A stretch of 64,000 nucleotides of DNA from an uncultured Lachnospiraceae bacterium (GCA_910576975.1 CAJTJY010000012.1:37619-101618), one strand, 5' to 3'; positions 7,482-16,936 are shown, numbered from the stretch's first letter. Translations and numbers: made by a program. Notes: generated from the letters alone by a model not told the origin.

Positions 7482-8415
7482 GCTGCTTTACCTCCTTTTT
7501 CTGTCCAAACGCTCTTGGAATCGTAAATTTCTCAATGATCGGCACCAGAAGGTTGCCTAATATAATGGCAAAGGACACGCCCTCTGCATTGGCCCCGAAA
7601 ATACGGAATAATCCAGTAAGTATGCCAAGCAGGATGCCGAACACGATTCTTCCGGCAGGGGTAATCGGAGAAGTCACATAATCTGTCGCCATGAAAAAGG
7701 CTCCCAACATCAAACCGCCGCCGCAAAGCTGGGCTGTCAAATAATTGACGTCAAAGCCATGCCCGCCAAAGATCAGGATAAATGCGGCAAAGGAAATAAT
7801 ATAACTTGCCGGAATTCTAAGGTCAATCACTCCCATCATAATCAGGAAGATTGCCCCGATTAAAATAGCAATCACGCTGGTCTCGCCGATGGTTCCAGCA
7901 GTCGTTCCCAAAAGCATCTTCATGGTATCTACGCTTTCGCCGTTTCTTAAAAGCGCCAGCGGAGTCGCCCCAGTCACGCCGTCATAAGTAAAGCTTGTCA
8001 TCGTGCCTGCAAACGACACTAGCAGGAAGCATCTTGCTCCCAGGGCAGGGTTCATAAAGTTCTGTCCCAGGCCGCCAAACAGCATTTTTACAATCACGAT
8101 GGCAAAAACGCTGCCAAGCACGGACTGCCAGATGGGCAGCGTGTGGGGAAGGTTCAATGCCAGCAGCAAGCCTGTCACCACCGCGCTAAAATCATTAATC
8201 GTACTTTTTTTATGTATCAGCTTTTCATAAATCCATTCCGATGCCACGCAGGTTGCGATACAAGCTAAAATCTGCACCAGCGCCATCACGCCAAAATTTA
8301 TCACGCCAAAAATGCTTGCAGGCGCCAAAGCGATCACTACATACAGCATAATTCTGGAGGATGTATCTTTTGCCCGGATATGTGATGAGGATGACACGTT
8401 ATATAAATCACTCAC
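7474..8415 (-). CDS. rnfD: Rnf complex subunit D, membrane flavin subunit
   Basis: A 313-residue polytopic subunit. The covalent FMN site is DGVTGATPLALLR (145-157), T151 being the expected acceptor. QNFMNPALGARCFL (118-131) and DYVTSPITPAGR (246-257) are conserved family blocks. The start codon is GTG at 8415, with AGAGGTG 7 bases upstream; the next in-frame ATG (residue 23) would cut into the first conserved segment. It follows rnfC by 37 bp. Confidence 0.95.
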   Translation of the reverse strand: MSDLYNVSSSSHIRAKDTSSRIMLYVVIALAPASIFGVINFGVMALVQILACIATCVASEWIYEKLIHKKSTINDFSAVVTGLLLALNLPHTLPIWQSVLGSVFAIVIVKMLFGGLGQNFMNPALGARCFLLVSFAGTMTSFTYDGVTGATPLALLRNGESVDTMKMLLGTTAGTIGETSVIAILIGAIFLIMMGVIDLRIPASYIISFAAFILIFGGHGFDVNYLTAQLCGGGLMLGAFFMATDYVTSPITPAGRIVFGILLGILTGLFRIFGANAEGVSFAIILGNLLVPIIEKFTIPRAFGQKKEVKQHE

Positions 8416-8452
8416 TATAAGACACCTCTTTCTCTCTTTTTATTCGATGAAA

Positions 8453-9772
8453 TTATTTTTTTCTTCTCTCAGCAAGAATCTGTTTTTTCATGGTTCGGAT
8501 CGATTGTGCCAGAGGTATTTTCGCCGGACAGATGTAACTGCAGCTTCCGCATTCAATACACTCCATGCCGTTCCATTTCTCAAAGCCTGCCATGTCCCCA
8601 TAACCTGCCATTTTTGCCAGCCGGGTGGGAATAATCTGTTCTGGACAGGCAGACACGCAGCGCCCACAGTTTATACACGCCGTCGTCTCGCTTGCCGCCA
8701 CGTCATCCTTTAGCAAGCAGAGCAGCGAAGATGACGTTTTGGTGGTGGGAATATCCAGGCCGAACATGGAAAATCCCATCATTGGACCACCAGAAATAAT
8801 CTTCTCTGGCTGCATCCGGAATCCTCCTGCCGCCTCCAATACTTCGGCATAGCTCATGCCGAGGCAGATATCAAAGTTCCCTGGTTCTGACACGGCATCC
8901 CCGGTAACTGTAAAAATACGGTTCATCACCGGCTTGCCCAGCTTCACAGCTTTATAGACAGAAATCAGCGTCTCCACATTATTTACAATACAGCCTGCAT
9001 CTGCCGGAAGCATCGTGGAATTGATCTCACGCTTTGTAGTCGCATAAATCAACTGACGCTCGCCGCCCTGCGGGTACTTGGTCTTCAACGGACAAACCTC
9101 CATCCGAGGCTCATTCTTTGTCAGCTCCTGCATTTTGGCAATGCAGTCCGGTTTGTTATCCTCAATGCCGAACAATCCTTTGGCATTGTCAAAAAGCTGC
9201 AGTACGATCCTCATACCCTCGATCAATTCTTTGGGATTTTCCAGCATACGGCGGTAATCCGCTGTCAGATACGGTTCACATTCTGCGCAGTTTGCTATAA
9301 TATATTCAATTTTGCCTGGTTCCTTAGGTGACAATTTTACATGAGTCGGAAAACCAGCTCCTCCCATTCCCACAACACCTGCTTCTTTGACCTTCGCAAT
9401 AATTTCCTCTTTGGAAAGCGCAGTTACATCCTCAACCAGAGTAAATTCTACTTCTTTCATCTCCCCGTCATTCTCAATAATGATGGAATTCACCATATCT
9501 CCCACTGCGCCCCTGCGCGGCTGGATCGCTTTCACCTTGCCTGATACGGAAGAATAGATTGGCGCCGATACAAAGCCTCCCGCCTCTGCAATTTTTTGTC
9601 CACGCAGCACAAAATCTCCCACAGCCACAATCGGGCTTGCTGGCGCTCCGATATGTTGAGATACTGGAAATACCAGCTCGCCTTTGGGTAATAACTCACA
9701 TATCGGCTTGTCTTTGGAAAATTCTTTTCCATCGTGCGGGTGAACGCCGCCCTTAAATGTCATGAAACCCAT
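8453..9772 (-). CDS. rnfC: Rnf complex subunit C, NADH-dehydrogenase-like
   Basis: A 439-residue peripheral subunit that exchanges electrons with NAD+. The N-terminal part (TFKGGVHPHDGKEFS) and the flavin/NAD fold around VVGMGGAGFPTHVKL (131-145) resemble Nqo1/NuoF. Two [4Fe-4S] motifs lie near the C-terminus: CINCGRCVSACP from residue 366 and CIECGSCSYICP from residue 405. It is the first gene of the operon. The ATG at 9772 has only a weak GTGGGG upstream; an ATG three codons later is possible. Confidence 0.95.
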   Translation of the reverse strand: MGFMTFKGGVHPHDGKEFSKDKPICELLPKGELVFPVSQHIGAPASPIVAVGDFVLRGQKIAEAGGFVSAPIYSSVSGKVKAIQPRRGAVGDMVNSIIIENDGEMKEVEFTLVEDVTALSKEEIIAKVKEAGVVGMGGAGFPTHVKLSPKEPGKIEYIIANCAECEPYLTADYRRMLENPKELIEGMRIVLQLFDNAKGLFGIEDNKPDCIAKMQELTKNEPRMEVCPLKTKYPQGGERQLIYATTKREINSTMLPADAGCIVNNVETLISVYKAVKLGKPVMNRIFTVTGDAVSEPGNFDICLGMSYAEVLEAAGGFRMQPEKIISGGPMMGFSMFGLDIPTTKTSSSLLCLLKDDVAASETTACINCGRCVSACPEQIIPTRLAKMAGYGDMAGFEKWNGMECIECGSCSYICPAKIPLAQSIRTMKKQILAERRKK

Positions 9773-9857
9773 TTTTCGTGCCCCACTTTCTTTTTAATTT
9801 GTATTACAATTTATCCCTTGTCTTACTATGATATTAATGGAATAAATCACTTTTTCC

Positions 9858-9863
9858 ATTATA
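9858..9863 (-). promoter_or_regulatory. Possible -10 box of the rnf operon promoter
   Basis: Read on the minus strand, TATAAT lies 86 bp upstream of rnfC in the only upstream gap. The matching -35 region (TATGTG/TGTGCT) is poor, so this may need an activator or may be a chance A+T match. Confidence 0.35.
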
Positions 9864-9893
9864 TCATATTTTATTTCCAATAGCACATACTTT

Positions 9894-9922
9894 TTGCATT
9901 TTTTCGACAAATAATGTATAAT
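9894..9922 (+). promoter_or_regulatory. Promoter for the YprB-like nuclease gene
   Basis: -35 TTGCAT (9894-9899), 17-bp spacer, -10 TATAAT (9917-9922). It faces the gene at 10029, leaving an untranslated leader of about 100 nt. That leader contains GCTGCC...GGCAGC near 9945-9999, a possible weak hairpin. Confidence 0.6.
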
Positions 9923-10028
9923 GATCTTGCTTTAAATAAACGAAAGCGCTGCCCATCCTAGTACCCCATCCGACCAGAAATTGGAGTGCCGGCAGCAAGT
10001 TTGATCAAAAAACATATGGAGGCATCTC

Positions 10029-11147
10029 ATGGAAATCTGGCAGAAACAAATACCATTTACAGCAAGTTCTTCCATCACCAAGGAACTTTTGTCCAAGTCT
10101 TCTCTGCTTTTTGATATCGAGACCACGGGCTTTTCCGCGACAAATAACCATGTCTGCCTGATTGGCTGTGCGGCAAAGCAGGAAGATGCGCTGCAATTCA
10201 CCCAGTTCTTTGCTAAAAACGCTCAGGAAGAAAAAGAAATTCTTTCTGCCTTTCTTCAGAAAGTTTCTCACTATAAAAGTCTGGTCTCATTCAATGGCCT
10301 TAGTTTCGACGTACCCTTTTTGCAAGGGCGGTGCGCCCGATACCAGCTAGAAGAAACCCTTGACGCATATCCTCATCTGGATATCTATAAGCAGCTTTCC
10401 GACTATAAAGATATTTTCAAATTGCCCAACATGAAGCAAAAAACTCTGGAATCTTTCATCGAAATCGAACGCAAAGATCTCTGCACCGGCGGCGATTTTA
10501 TTAAAATTTATCAAGAATATGTAAAACATCCCTCCAAGGAGGGCTGCTCTCTGCTGCTGCTTCACAATTACGAAGATCTTCTCGGAATGACTGGGTTGAT
10601 CTCCCTTCTTGCCTATCCCAGATTCTTCTCAGGACAGTTTCAAGCCATTACTTATGAAAAAAATCTATACACAGCTTATGACGGCGCACAGACGGCAGAA
10701 TTGCTCCTTACGCTCTCTTTGGATCATGCCCTGCCCCAGCCGTTCTCCCTGGGCAAGGACGATATTTATCTCAAAGGCTTTCAAAATCAGGCAATATTAA
10801 AGATTCCAATCTATCAAGGAGAATTGAAATATTTTTATCCCAATTATAAGGATTATTACTATCTTCCAAAGGAAGACCGGGCAATCCACAAAAGCGTCGC
10901 TTTTTATGTAGACAAAGATTTTCGTACAAGCGCCAAAGCAGCTACCTGTTATAGCAAAAAAACTGGATGCTTCCTGCCCCAGCATAAAGAAATTGTTACT
11001 CCTTGCTTTAAAACAGACTATCATGACAAAGATGCCTGGTTTGAGATGACGGAAGATTTCTTGGAATCAGAAAAACAAATGAAAAAGTATATATTACATA
11101 TCCTTACACATATCGCCGGAAGCAAATCCCTCTCCCAAATAAAGTAA
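10029..11147 (+). CDS. YprB-like RNase H-fold exonuclease-domain protein
   Basis: A 372-residue protein. Residues 29-190 form the YprB ribonuclease-H-like domain: FDIETTGFS holds the first acidic pair, SFNGLSFDVPFLQGR the second block, and HNYEDLLGM the last acidic residue. These four acids would bind two metal ions for 3'-5' exonuclease activity. The C-terminal half has no domain I recognise. GGAGG lies 6 bases before the ATG. It stands alone, divergent from rnf. The true nucleic acid substrate is not established for this family. Confidence 0.75.
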   Translation: MEIWQKQIPFTASSSITKELLSKSSLLFDIETTGFSATNNHVCLIGCAAKQEDALQFTQFFAKNAQEEKEILSAFLQKVSHYKSLVSFNGLSFDVPFLQGRCARYQLEETLDAYPHLDIYKQLSDYKDIFKLPNMKQKTLESFIEIERKDLCTGGDFIKIYQEYVKHPSKEGCSLLLLHNYEDLLGMTGLISLLAYPRFFSGQFQAITYEKNLYTAYDGAQTAELLLTLSLDHALPQPFSLGKDDIYLKGFQNQAILKIPIYQGELKYFYPNYKDYYYLPKEDRAIHKSVAFYVDKDFRTSAKAATCYSKKTGCFLPQHKEIVTPCFKTDYHDKDAWFEMTEDFLESEKQMKKYILHILTHIAGSKSLSQIK

Positions 11148-11154
11148 AATCAAA

Positions 11155-11199
11155 AATCCAGCCTGTTCCAAAGTAAATGGAAAAGGCTGGATTCTTTTA
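11155..11199. terminator. Bidirectional terminator between the YprB-like gene and cheR
   Basis: AATCCAGCCT (11155-11164) pairs with AGGCTGGATT (11184-11193), followed by CTTTT on the plus strand; on the minus strand the stem is followed by TTTTTG. It ends both convergent genes. Confidence 0.75.
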
Positions 11200-11216
11200 T
11201 CGCAAATTTGCAATGA

Positions 11217-11990
11217 TCAATTCTTCTGAAAGAAGAAAGACTGCATTCTTTGATAATTCAGATCCTTGTAATTCATGATCTGCTCGGTGCTTCCAATAAA
11301 CAGGATTCCCTGACTTACCAGGGCAGAATTAAATTTTTGGTAAATCTCTTCTTTGGCATCCTCTGTAAAATAAATCAATACATTTCTGCACACAATCAAA
11401 TTACATCCCGTGATATAAGGATCTTTTAAAAGATTATGCTCCTTAAATTCCACCTGGCGCTTAATCTCATCGGAAATTTGATAAGAACTTCCAATCTGGG
11501 TAAAATATTTCTTCTTGAATTCCGGAGGAACGGCTGCGATGCTCTTCTCGTTATAAAGCCCCATACGCGCCTTATCCAACACCTGTTTATCAATATCCGT
11601 CGCAATGATCTTAATTTGCTTGATCGGAATATGCTTAGACAGCGCCATTACCAAAGAATATGGCTCATCCCCTGTAGAACATGCGGCACTCCAAATCTTT
11701 AGGTTCTTACCAAACTTCTTGATCAGGTCTGGGAACACCTCGCGGTCCAGAATGACCCACTGTTCTGGGTTGCGGTAAAATTCCGACACATTAATCGTCA
11801 GGAAATTCACAAACTGTTCAAACTTATCCTTGTCTTTCTTGATCAGTGCCACATAATCTTTATAGCTATTGATATGATTCTTGGTAATCAATGTCTCGAT
11901 CCTGCGCTTCATCTGCTTCTCTTTGTATGAATTCAGATCAATCTTTGTCAATCCCCAAATGTCTTTTTTGAAATCTTCATACCCATCCAT
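11217..11990 (-). CDS. cheR: CheR-type chemoreceptor glutamate methyltransferase
   Basis: A 257-residue enzyme that methylates receptor glutamates using S-adenosylmethionine. The N-terminal helical domain (1-75, KEKQMKRRIETL) precedes the methyltransferase domain: NVSEFYRNPEQW (68-79), the SAM motif IWSAACSTGDEPYS (98-111), ATDID (130-134) and CRNVLIYF (199-206). AGAGG lies 7 bases before the ATG. A chemoreceptor is at 31-33 kb; the other che genes are outside the window. It lies 17 bp downstream of rpsA, so it may share that transcript. Confidence 0.92.
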   Translation of the reverse strand: MDGYEDFKKDIWGLTKIDLNSYKEKQMKRRIETLITKNHINSYKDYVALIKKDKDKFEQFVNFLTINVSEFYRNPEQWVILDREVFPDLIKKFGKNLKIWSAACSTGDEPYSLVMALSKHIPIKQIKIIATDIDKQVLDKARMGLYNEKSIAAVPPEFKKKYFTQIGSSYQISDEIKRQVEFKEHNLLKDPYITGCNLIVCRNVLIYFTEDAKEEIYQKFNSALVSQGILFIGSTEQIMNYKDLNYQRMQSFFFQKN

Positions 11991-12007
11991 GGCATTTCCT
12001 CTATTCT

Positions 12008-13108
12008 TTATTCTTCTACATTTTCCTCTTCTTCAGAGGCGCTTTCTGCTGCTTCCATGTTCAGCAATGCCTTGATACTAAGGCTGATTTTCTTTTCTTC
12101 TTCATTGAAATCTACAATCTTTGCTTCAATTTCCTGACCAATGTTCAATACATCCGCCGGTTTCTCGACATGCTCTTTCGAAATCTGTGAAACATGCAGC
12201 AAAGCGTCCACGCCAGGAGCCAGCTCTACGAATGCGCCGAAATCTGTCATTCTGGCAACCACGCCGCTCACGACATTGCCTACGGCATATTTGCTTGCCG
12301 CATCTTTCCAGGGATTCTCATCTTCAAACTTCATGCTAAGAGCAATCTTCTTATCATTGATATCCTTGATAAACACTCTCGCCACTTCGCCGACTTTAAA
12401 TACTTTCCTAGGATTTTCCACTCTTCCCCAGGACATCTCTGAAATATGCAAAAGCCCGTCTGCTCCGCCTAAGTCGATAAATGCGCCGAAATCTGTCACA
12501 TTCTTGACAGTTCCTTCTAGTACGTCGCCCACATGAATTCTCTCAAATAACGCTTTTTGAAGCTCTGCTTTCTTAGCAAGCAAAAGCTGTTTGCGATCCC
12601 CGATAATTCTTCTTCTGCGGGGATTGAACTCTGTAATTACAAATTCAATTTCCTGGTCCTTATATTTTCCCAAGTCTTTCTCATATGTATCAGATACCAG
12701 ACTTGCAGGAATAAAGATTCTCGCCTCGTCGATCACGACGCTTAATCCGCCTTCTAACACCTGAACCACTTTTGCGGTCAGCACTTCCTGCGTGTTAAAC
12801 GCTTCTTCCAGCCGCTTGTTTCCCTTTTCAGCAGCTAGACGCTTGTAAGTCAGCATTACCTGACCCTCGCCGTCATTTACTTTCAGAACTTTCGCTTCCA
12901 TGGTGTCTCCCACGGAGATTGCGGTAGTCAAATCAACGTTCGGTTCGTTCGTATACTCATTCCGGGTAATGATTCCATCGGATTTGTAACCAATATTCAA
13001 GATGATCTCGTCTGGTTTCACATCAATAACGGTACCTTCGACTACCTCTCCATTCCTTATTGTTTTAAATGATTCATCCAGCATTTGTTCAAAACTCATT
13101 TCTGACAT
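12008..13108 (-). CDS. rpsA: Ribosomal protein S1 homolog with four S1 domains
   Basis: A 366-residue RNA-binding protein. Four S1 repeats start near VVEGTVIDVKPDEI (24), LTAKVVQVLEGG (110), VLEGTVKNVTDFGAFIDL (195) and VVSGVVARMTDFGAFVEL (280). It is shorter than the six-domain E. coli S1 and typical of Firmicutes, where it may act in translation of some mRNAs rather than in every ribosome. The start at 13108 has GAGGAGG 9 bases upstream; that site lies inside the ispH coding sequence, and the genes overlap by 20 bp. In many Clostridia the two are one fused protein; here they are separate, coupled frames. Confidence 0.9.
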   Translation of the reverse strand: MSEMSFEQMLDESFKTIRNGEVVEGTVIDVKPDEIILNIGYKSDGIITRNEYTNEPNVDLTTAISVGDTMEAKVLKVNDGEGQVMLTYKRLAAEKGNKRLEEAFNTQEVLTAKVVQVLEGGLSVVIDEARIFIPASLVSDTYEKDLGKYKDQEIEFVITEFNPRRRRIIGDRKQLLLAKKAELQKALFERIHVGDVLEGTVKNVTDFGAFIDLGGADGLLHISEMSWGRVENPRKVFKVGEVARVFIKDINDKKIALSMKFEDENPWKDAASKYAVGNVVSGVVARMTDFGAFVELAPGVDALLHVSQISKEHVEKPADVLNIGQEIEAKIVDFNEEEKKISLSIKALLNMEAAESASEEEENVEE

Positions 13109-13946
13109 TTTTTTGAACCTCCTCAATAATTTTGTTTGGGGTAGAAGCCCCTGCGGTAATACCTACGCTATTAATGGACTGTAATTTAGACAAATCCAAA
13201 TCTCCCAGTGTCTGTATATAGCAAGTATTTTCACATTCATTTTTACATATTTCAAATAACTTTTGCGTGTTGGAACTATTCTTCCCGCCGACCACGATCA
13301 TGGCTTCCACTTGCCTGGCAATTTTCTTTGCTTCCGCCTGCCGCTCTTGTGTGGCATTGCAAATCGTATTTAAAACAACTATATCATAACCCTTTTTTTT
13401 GAGAATTTCAACTAATTCTTGAAATTTCTTGTTGTTAAATGTCGTCTGAGACACAATACAAGCCTTTTTTTCCCTTTTCAGGACAAAATTCTGCGCTTCT
13501 TCTGCCGTGGAAATGACGCTTGTCTCCCTTTCATTGCTGCTCCAGCCCTTAATCCCTTCCACCTCGGGATGGTTCTCATTTCCTATTATTACCACATGAA
13601 AACCCTGATCACTGTATGATTCCACAATGCGGTGAATCTTGCGCACAAAGGGGCAAGTCGCATCTACGTATGCGATCCTTTCTTCCTTAAGCAGCTCATA
13701 GACTGCCTTGCCTACGCCATGTGAACGGATAATCACAGTCCCGTCTCCACATTCCCGAAGCCTTTCCGTGTTCTCCACTACCTGGACTCCCTTTTCCTCC
13801 AAATCTTTCACCACTTCTTCATTGTGTATGATAGGACCAAAGGTATATATTTTCCCAGCGCCATGCTGCGCCTGCTCATAGACTGTGTCCACTGCCCGTC
13901 TGACTCCGAAACAAAAGCCAGCGCTTCTTGCAAGAATAACTTCCAT
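13089..13946 (-). CDS. ispH: 4-hydroxy-3-methylbut-2-enyl diphosphate reductase
   Basis: A 285-residue iron-sulfur enzyme making IPP and DMAPP in the last step of the MEP isoprenoid pathway. The three cluster cysteines are C12 (GFCFGVRRA), C98 (DATCPFV) and C196 (NTICNATQERQ). The histidine motif RSHGVGK (74-80), NENHPEVEG and SQTTFN are present. GGAG lies 7 bases upstream of the ATG. It needs a reduced ferredoxin-type donor. The order cmk-ispH-rpsA is conserved in Clostridia. Confidence 0.96.
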   Translation of the reverse strand: MEVILARSAGFCFGVRRAVDTVYEQAQHGAGKIYTFGPIIHNEEVVKDLEEKGVQVVENTERLRECGDGTVIIRSHGVGKAVYELLKEERIAYVDATCPFVRKIHRIVESYSDQGFHVVIIGNENHPEVEGIKGWSSNERETSVISTAEEAQNFVLKREKKACIVSQTTFNNKKFQELVEILKKKGYDIVVLNTICNATQERQAEAKKIARQVEAMIVVGGKNSSNTQKLFEICKNECENTCYIQTLGDLDLSKLQSINSVGITAGASTPNKIIEEVQKNVRNEF

Positions 13947-14052
13947 ACATAAACTCCTCTCTGTTGCTATCGGCTATTTTAGGCGATTCCACAACCCCAA
14001 AACAGCAAATTTTCAAGATTGGCTGTTTCAAAATCAGCGAATAGACAAATTA

Positions 14053-14718
14053 TTACTCTTTTTCTTCCACAATTTCCAAAATTCTTTCCACAACCTGCTC
14101 GATCGTTAGAAAAGAACTGTCCACAAGAACAGCATCCTCCGCCTGCCTTAACGGAGAAAGCTTTCGATTCATGTCCTGTTCGTCCCTGTTTTTTATATCT
14201 TGGCATATCGTTTCCAACCTGCAGCCTGTGCCCTTTTCTTGCAGTTCTAAAAATCTCCGCTTTCCCCTAGTCTCCACACTGGCAGTTAAATATATCTTCA
14301 CTTGTGCCTGCGGCAGAACGCACGTCCCAATGTCTCTGCCATCCATAATCAAATCAGTTGTCTGTGCCATCTCCCGCTGAAGCTGTGTCAGCTTTTCCCT
14401 TACTTTCGCATAAGCGCTGACAATCGACGTCGCCTTGCCAACTTCCTCTGTGCGAATCAGGCCATTCACATTTTCACCGTTTAGATAAACCTGCTGTTCC
14501 CCGCTTTCGCAAGACAGAGTCACCGTAATTTCGTCACAGGCAGCGCTGACCGCTTTCTCATCTTGCGGCGCAATGCCCTTTCTCAAAAAATACAGTGCCA
14601 TCGCACGGTACATAGCTCCAGTATCTACATAAATGTAAGACAACTTCTTTGCTACCAATTTGGCAATCGTGCTTTTTCCAGCGCCTGCCGGACCGTCAAT
14701 TGCAATATTAAACGCCAT
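14053..14718 (-). CDS. cmk: Cytidylate kinase
   Basis: A 221-residue nucleotide kinase phosphorylating CMP and dCMP. The P-loop GPAGAGKST is at 9-17, VDTGAMYRA (31-39) binds the nucleotide, MDGRDIGT (124-131) is the family signature, and RDEQDMNR (around 178-185) precedes the lid region. GGAGGAAAG precedes the ATG. It lies between the BaiN-like gene (46 bp upstream) and ispH (106 bp downstream), a common order in Clostridia. Confidence 0.96.
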   Translation of the reverse strand: MAFNIAIDGPAGAGKSTIAKLVAKKLSYIYVDTGAMYRAMALYFLRKGIAPQDEKAVSAACDEITVTLSCESGEQQVYLNGENVNGLIRTEEVGKATSIVSAYAKVREKLTQLQREMAQTTDLIMDGRDIGTCVLPQAQVKIYLTASVETRGKRRFLELQEKGTGCRLETICQDIKNRDEQDMNRKLSPLRQAEDAVLVDSSFLTIEQVVERILEIVEEKE

Positions 14719-14765
14719 ATCTTTCCTCCAATGTACTATAAATTTTAATTTTCTCCGTCACGCAG

Positions 14766-16007
14766 CTAAGCATTCGCCAAAGCTATGCTATTCCCTGCAA
14801 GATAACCTGTTGACCATGCAATTTGCAGATTAAAGCCTCCGGTCAGCGCATCCAAGTCCAAAACTTCCCCAGCAAAATACAGCCCTTGCACCAGCCTGGA
14901 TTCCATCGTGGACGGATTGACCTCTTTGACGCTTACGCCCCCTCTGGTGATGATCGCCTCGTTAAAGTCACGGAACCTAGTCAGCGTCAGCGGAAATGCC
15001 TTGATCAGCTCTAGCAACTCCTGCCGTCCTTGCTTGGTAATCTCATTGACTTTCCGTTCTGGCTCAATGTTACTTAAACGTATTATCACAGGGATCAATT
15101 TTGCCGGAAGCAGTTTCTGCAGCGCATTCTTAAAACAACGGTTCTGGTTTTCCTTAAAATCCCTCAATATGCGCTTGTCCAACTGTTCTTTAGATAACGC
15201 TGGTTTTAAGTCTATTGACAGAGACAACGGCATATGTTCCATCTGATCATTGATGATGCTGCTGGCGCTGAGCATCAGCGGACCGCTGACCCCGTAATGC
15301 GTAAAAAGCATCTCCCCAAAATCTTCGTAAAGCATTTTCCCATCCTTGCGTATGCTGGCTTTTACATTTCGCAAGGACAATCCTTGTAGCTCTTTTACCC
15401 ATGCTTCCCCGGCTTCCAACGGAACCAGCGCTGGCTGGCGCTTGGTAACTGTATGTCCCAGGGCTTTTGCAAAGCCATAACCATCCCCAGTAGAGCCGGT
15501 GGAACAATAGGAACATCCCCCCGTGGCAAGAATCACGGCGTCAGCATCCAATACGCTGTTATCTTTTATGCGCACCCCTGTGATTTTCTTCCCGTCAGAC
15601 AATAATTCGGTTACTTCTGTGTGAAGCCGTAGCTGCACCCGATGCTGTTTCAGCACTCTCTGCAAAGTTTGTATCACATCGGAAGCATGGTCAGACTGCG
15701 GAAACACACGCTCCCCGCGCTCTGTCTTAATGGCAAGCCCATGGTTTTGAAAAAAATCCATGACCTGCCAATTGCTGAAACTATAAAAGGCGCTGTAGAG
15801 AAACTTGCGGTTGCGTAAGACATGTTGAAACAATTCTTCTGTATCACAGGCATTTGTCAGGTTGCATCTGCCTTTTCCTGTAATATAAATCTTCTTGCCC
15901 AATTTCTCATTTTTCTCTAGCAACAGCACTTGATTGTTTCTGGAACTTGCCTGGACCGCCGCCATCATTCCAGCCGCTCCGCCGCCAATAACGATTATTC
16001 TTCCCAT
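14766..16007 (-). CDS. BaiN/HI0933-family FAD-dependent flavoprotein
   Basis: A 413-residue flavoprotein. The N-terminal Rossmann motif GGGAAGMMAA (8-17) binds FAD, ITGKGRCNLTNACD (42-55) is the family hallmark, and GGFNLQIAWSTG near the C-terminus closes the FAD site. Members are annotated as aminoacetone oxidase-like or BaiN. BaiN of Clostridium scindens was reported to reduce bile acid intermediates, but no bai operon is here, so that role is not implied. It overlaps the upstream regulator by 13 bp and precedes cmk. Confidence 0.85.
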   Translation of the reverse strand: MGRIIVIGGGAAGMMAAVQASSRNNQVLLLEKNEKLGKKIYITGKGRCNLTNACDTEELFQHVLRNRKFLYSAFYSFSNWQVMDFFQNHGLAIKTERGERVFPQSDHASDVIQTLQRVLKQHRVQLRLHTEVTELLSDGKKITGVRIKDNSVLDADAVILATGGCSYCSTGSTGDGYGFAKALGHTVTKRQPALVPLEAGEAWVKELQGLSLRNVKASIRKDGKMLYEDFGEMLFTHYGVSGPLMLSASSIINDQMEHMPLSLSIDLKPALSKEQLDKRILRDFKENQNRCFKNALQKLLPAKLIPVIIRLSNIEPERKVNEITKQGRQELLELIKAFPLTLTRFRDFNEAIITRGGVSVKEVNPSTMESRLVQGLYFAGEVLDLDALTGGFNLQIAWSTGYLAGNSIALANA

Positions 16008-16936
16008 CTTCCGTCCTCTTTCTCTTCCTTTCCGCCATAACGCATTCGCACGGAATCGTCTATATAATCAATCTCATCTTTGCCGTACACTTGATATTCT
16101 TCCCAAACCTGTTCTAACAATTCCAGGTTTTCTATGACCTTTTTCTGACGCTTGATGCAGATTGCCATGATCAGCGCATTCACGACGCTCAAAGGCGCCA
16201 CAAGCGAATCCACGATCGAGGACATATCGCTGCAAGCAATCAGATTGCAGGAAGAATATAGATTCATAGGCGAATGAACGCTGTCTGTCAAGGTAATCAC
16301 TTTTGCTTTGCGACTGTTCGCAAATTCCATCGCTTTCAAAGTACGCATGGAATATCTCGGAAAGCTAATTCCGACAATTACATCCTCCTTGCCGATATGC
16401 AGCATTTGTTCAAATAATTCACTGGAACTGTTGGTATGCAAAAGCTGGACATGATCCAGCATCATATTGAGGTAAAACGCCAAAAACTCTGCAATCGGAG
16501 CACAGTTTCGAATTCCTATCACATAGATCTGTCTTGCATGCAGCATCGTTTCCACTGCCAGGTCAAAAGTGTGCGCGTCAATGCTCTCTAATGTTTGCTC
16601 AATACGCTTTGCATCAGACTGCAGTACCGTTGCCAAGATCTCTGACTGGGGTATTTTTCCATACACGTCTTCCATCCGCTGCACCGAGTCCAGCTTGCCA
16701 AGAACCAACTCCGCCAACGCCTGTTGAAATTGCGAATAGCCTTTGTAGCCTAAATGCATCGCAAAACGGACTGCCGTGGATTCGCTAACGCCCACTGTCT
16801 CCCCTAATTTCGCCGCTGTCAAGAAAACCGCTTTCTCATAGTGATCCATGATATAAGCCGCAAGCCGCTTTTGTCCTTTGCTTAAAGTTCCATACCGCTC
16901 ATTAATTCGGCTCATTAAATCATTGGTGCCGCCCAT
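15995..16936 (-). CDS. MurR/RpiR family transcriptional regulator
   Basis: A 313-residue regulator. The N-terminal HTH_6 domain (about 8-85) contains LSKGQKRLAAYIMDHY and GVSESTAVRFAMHLGYKGYSQFQ. The C-terminal SIS domain (about 125-260), with ARQIYVIGIRNCAPIAEF and VGISFPRYSMRTLKAMEFA, should bind a phosphosugar. The start is the ATG at 16936, with AAAGGA 8 bases upstream; longer in-frame extensions lack a ribosome binding site. It shares an overlap with the BaiN-like gene. No sugar operon is adjacent, so its target is unknown. Confidence 0.88.
   Translation of the reverse strand: MGGTNDLMSRINERYGTLSKGQKRLAAYIMDHYEKAVFLTAAKLGETVGVSESTAVRFAMHLGYKGYSQFQQALAELVLGKLDSVQRMEDVYGKIPQSEILATVLQSDAKRIEQTLESIDAHTFDLAVETMLHARQIYVIGIRNCAPIAEFLAFYLNMMLDHVQLLHTNSSSELFEQMLHIGKEDVIVGISFPRYSMRTLKAMEFANSRKAKVITLTDSVHSPMNLYSSCNLIACSDMSSIVDSLVAPLSVVNALIMAICIKRQKKVIENLELLEQVWEEYQVYGKDEIDYIDDSVRMRYGGKEEKEDGRWEE

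Noticed and set aside
13089..13126. Frameshift breaking an IspH-S1 fusion
   Set aside because: Both proteins are full length and S1 has a strong ribosome binding site and normal N-terminus, so overlapping genes explain it.
13947..14052. Small RNA or element between ispH and cmk
   Set aside because: Only a short AAACAGC/GCTGTTT repeat is present; nothing else supports a feature.
14766..16007. Bile acid metabolism from the BaiN-like flavoprotein
   Set aside because: The family is broad and found in many bacteria; no other bai gene is in the window.
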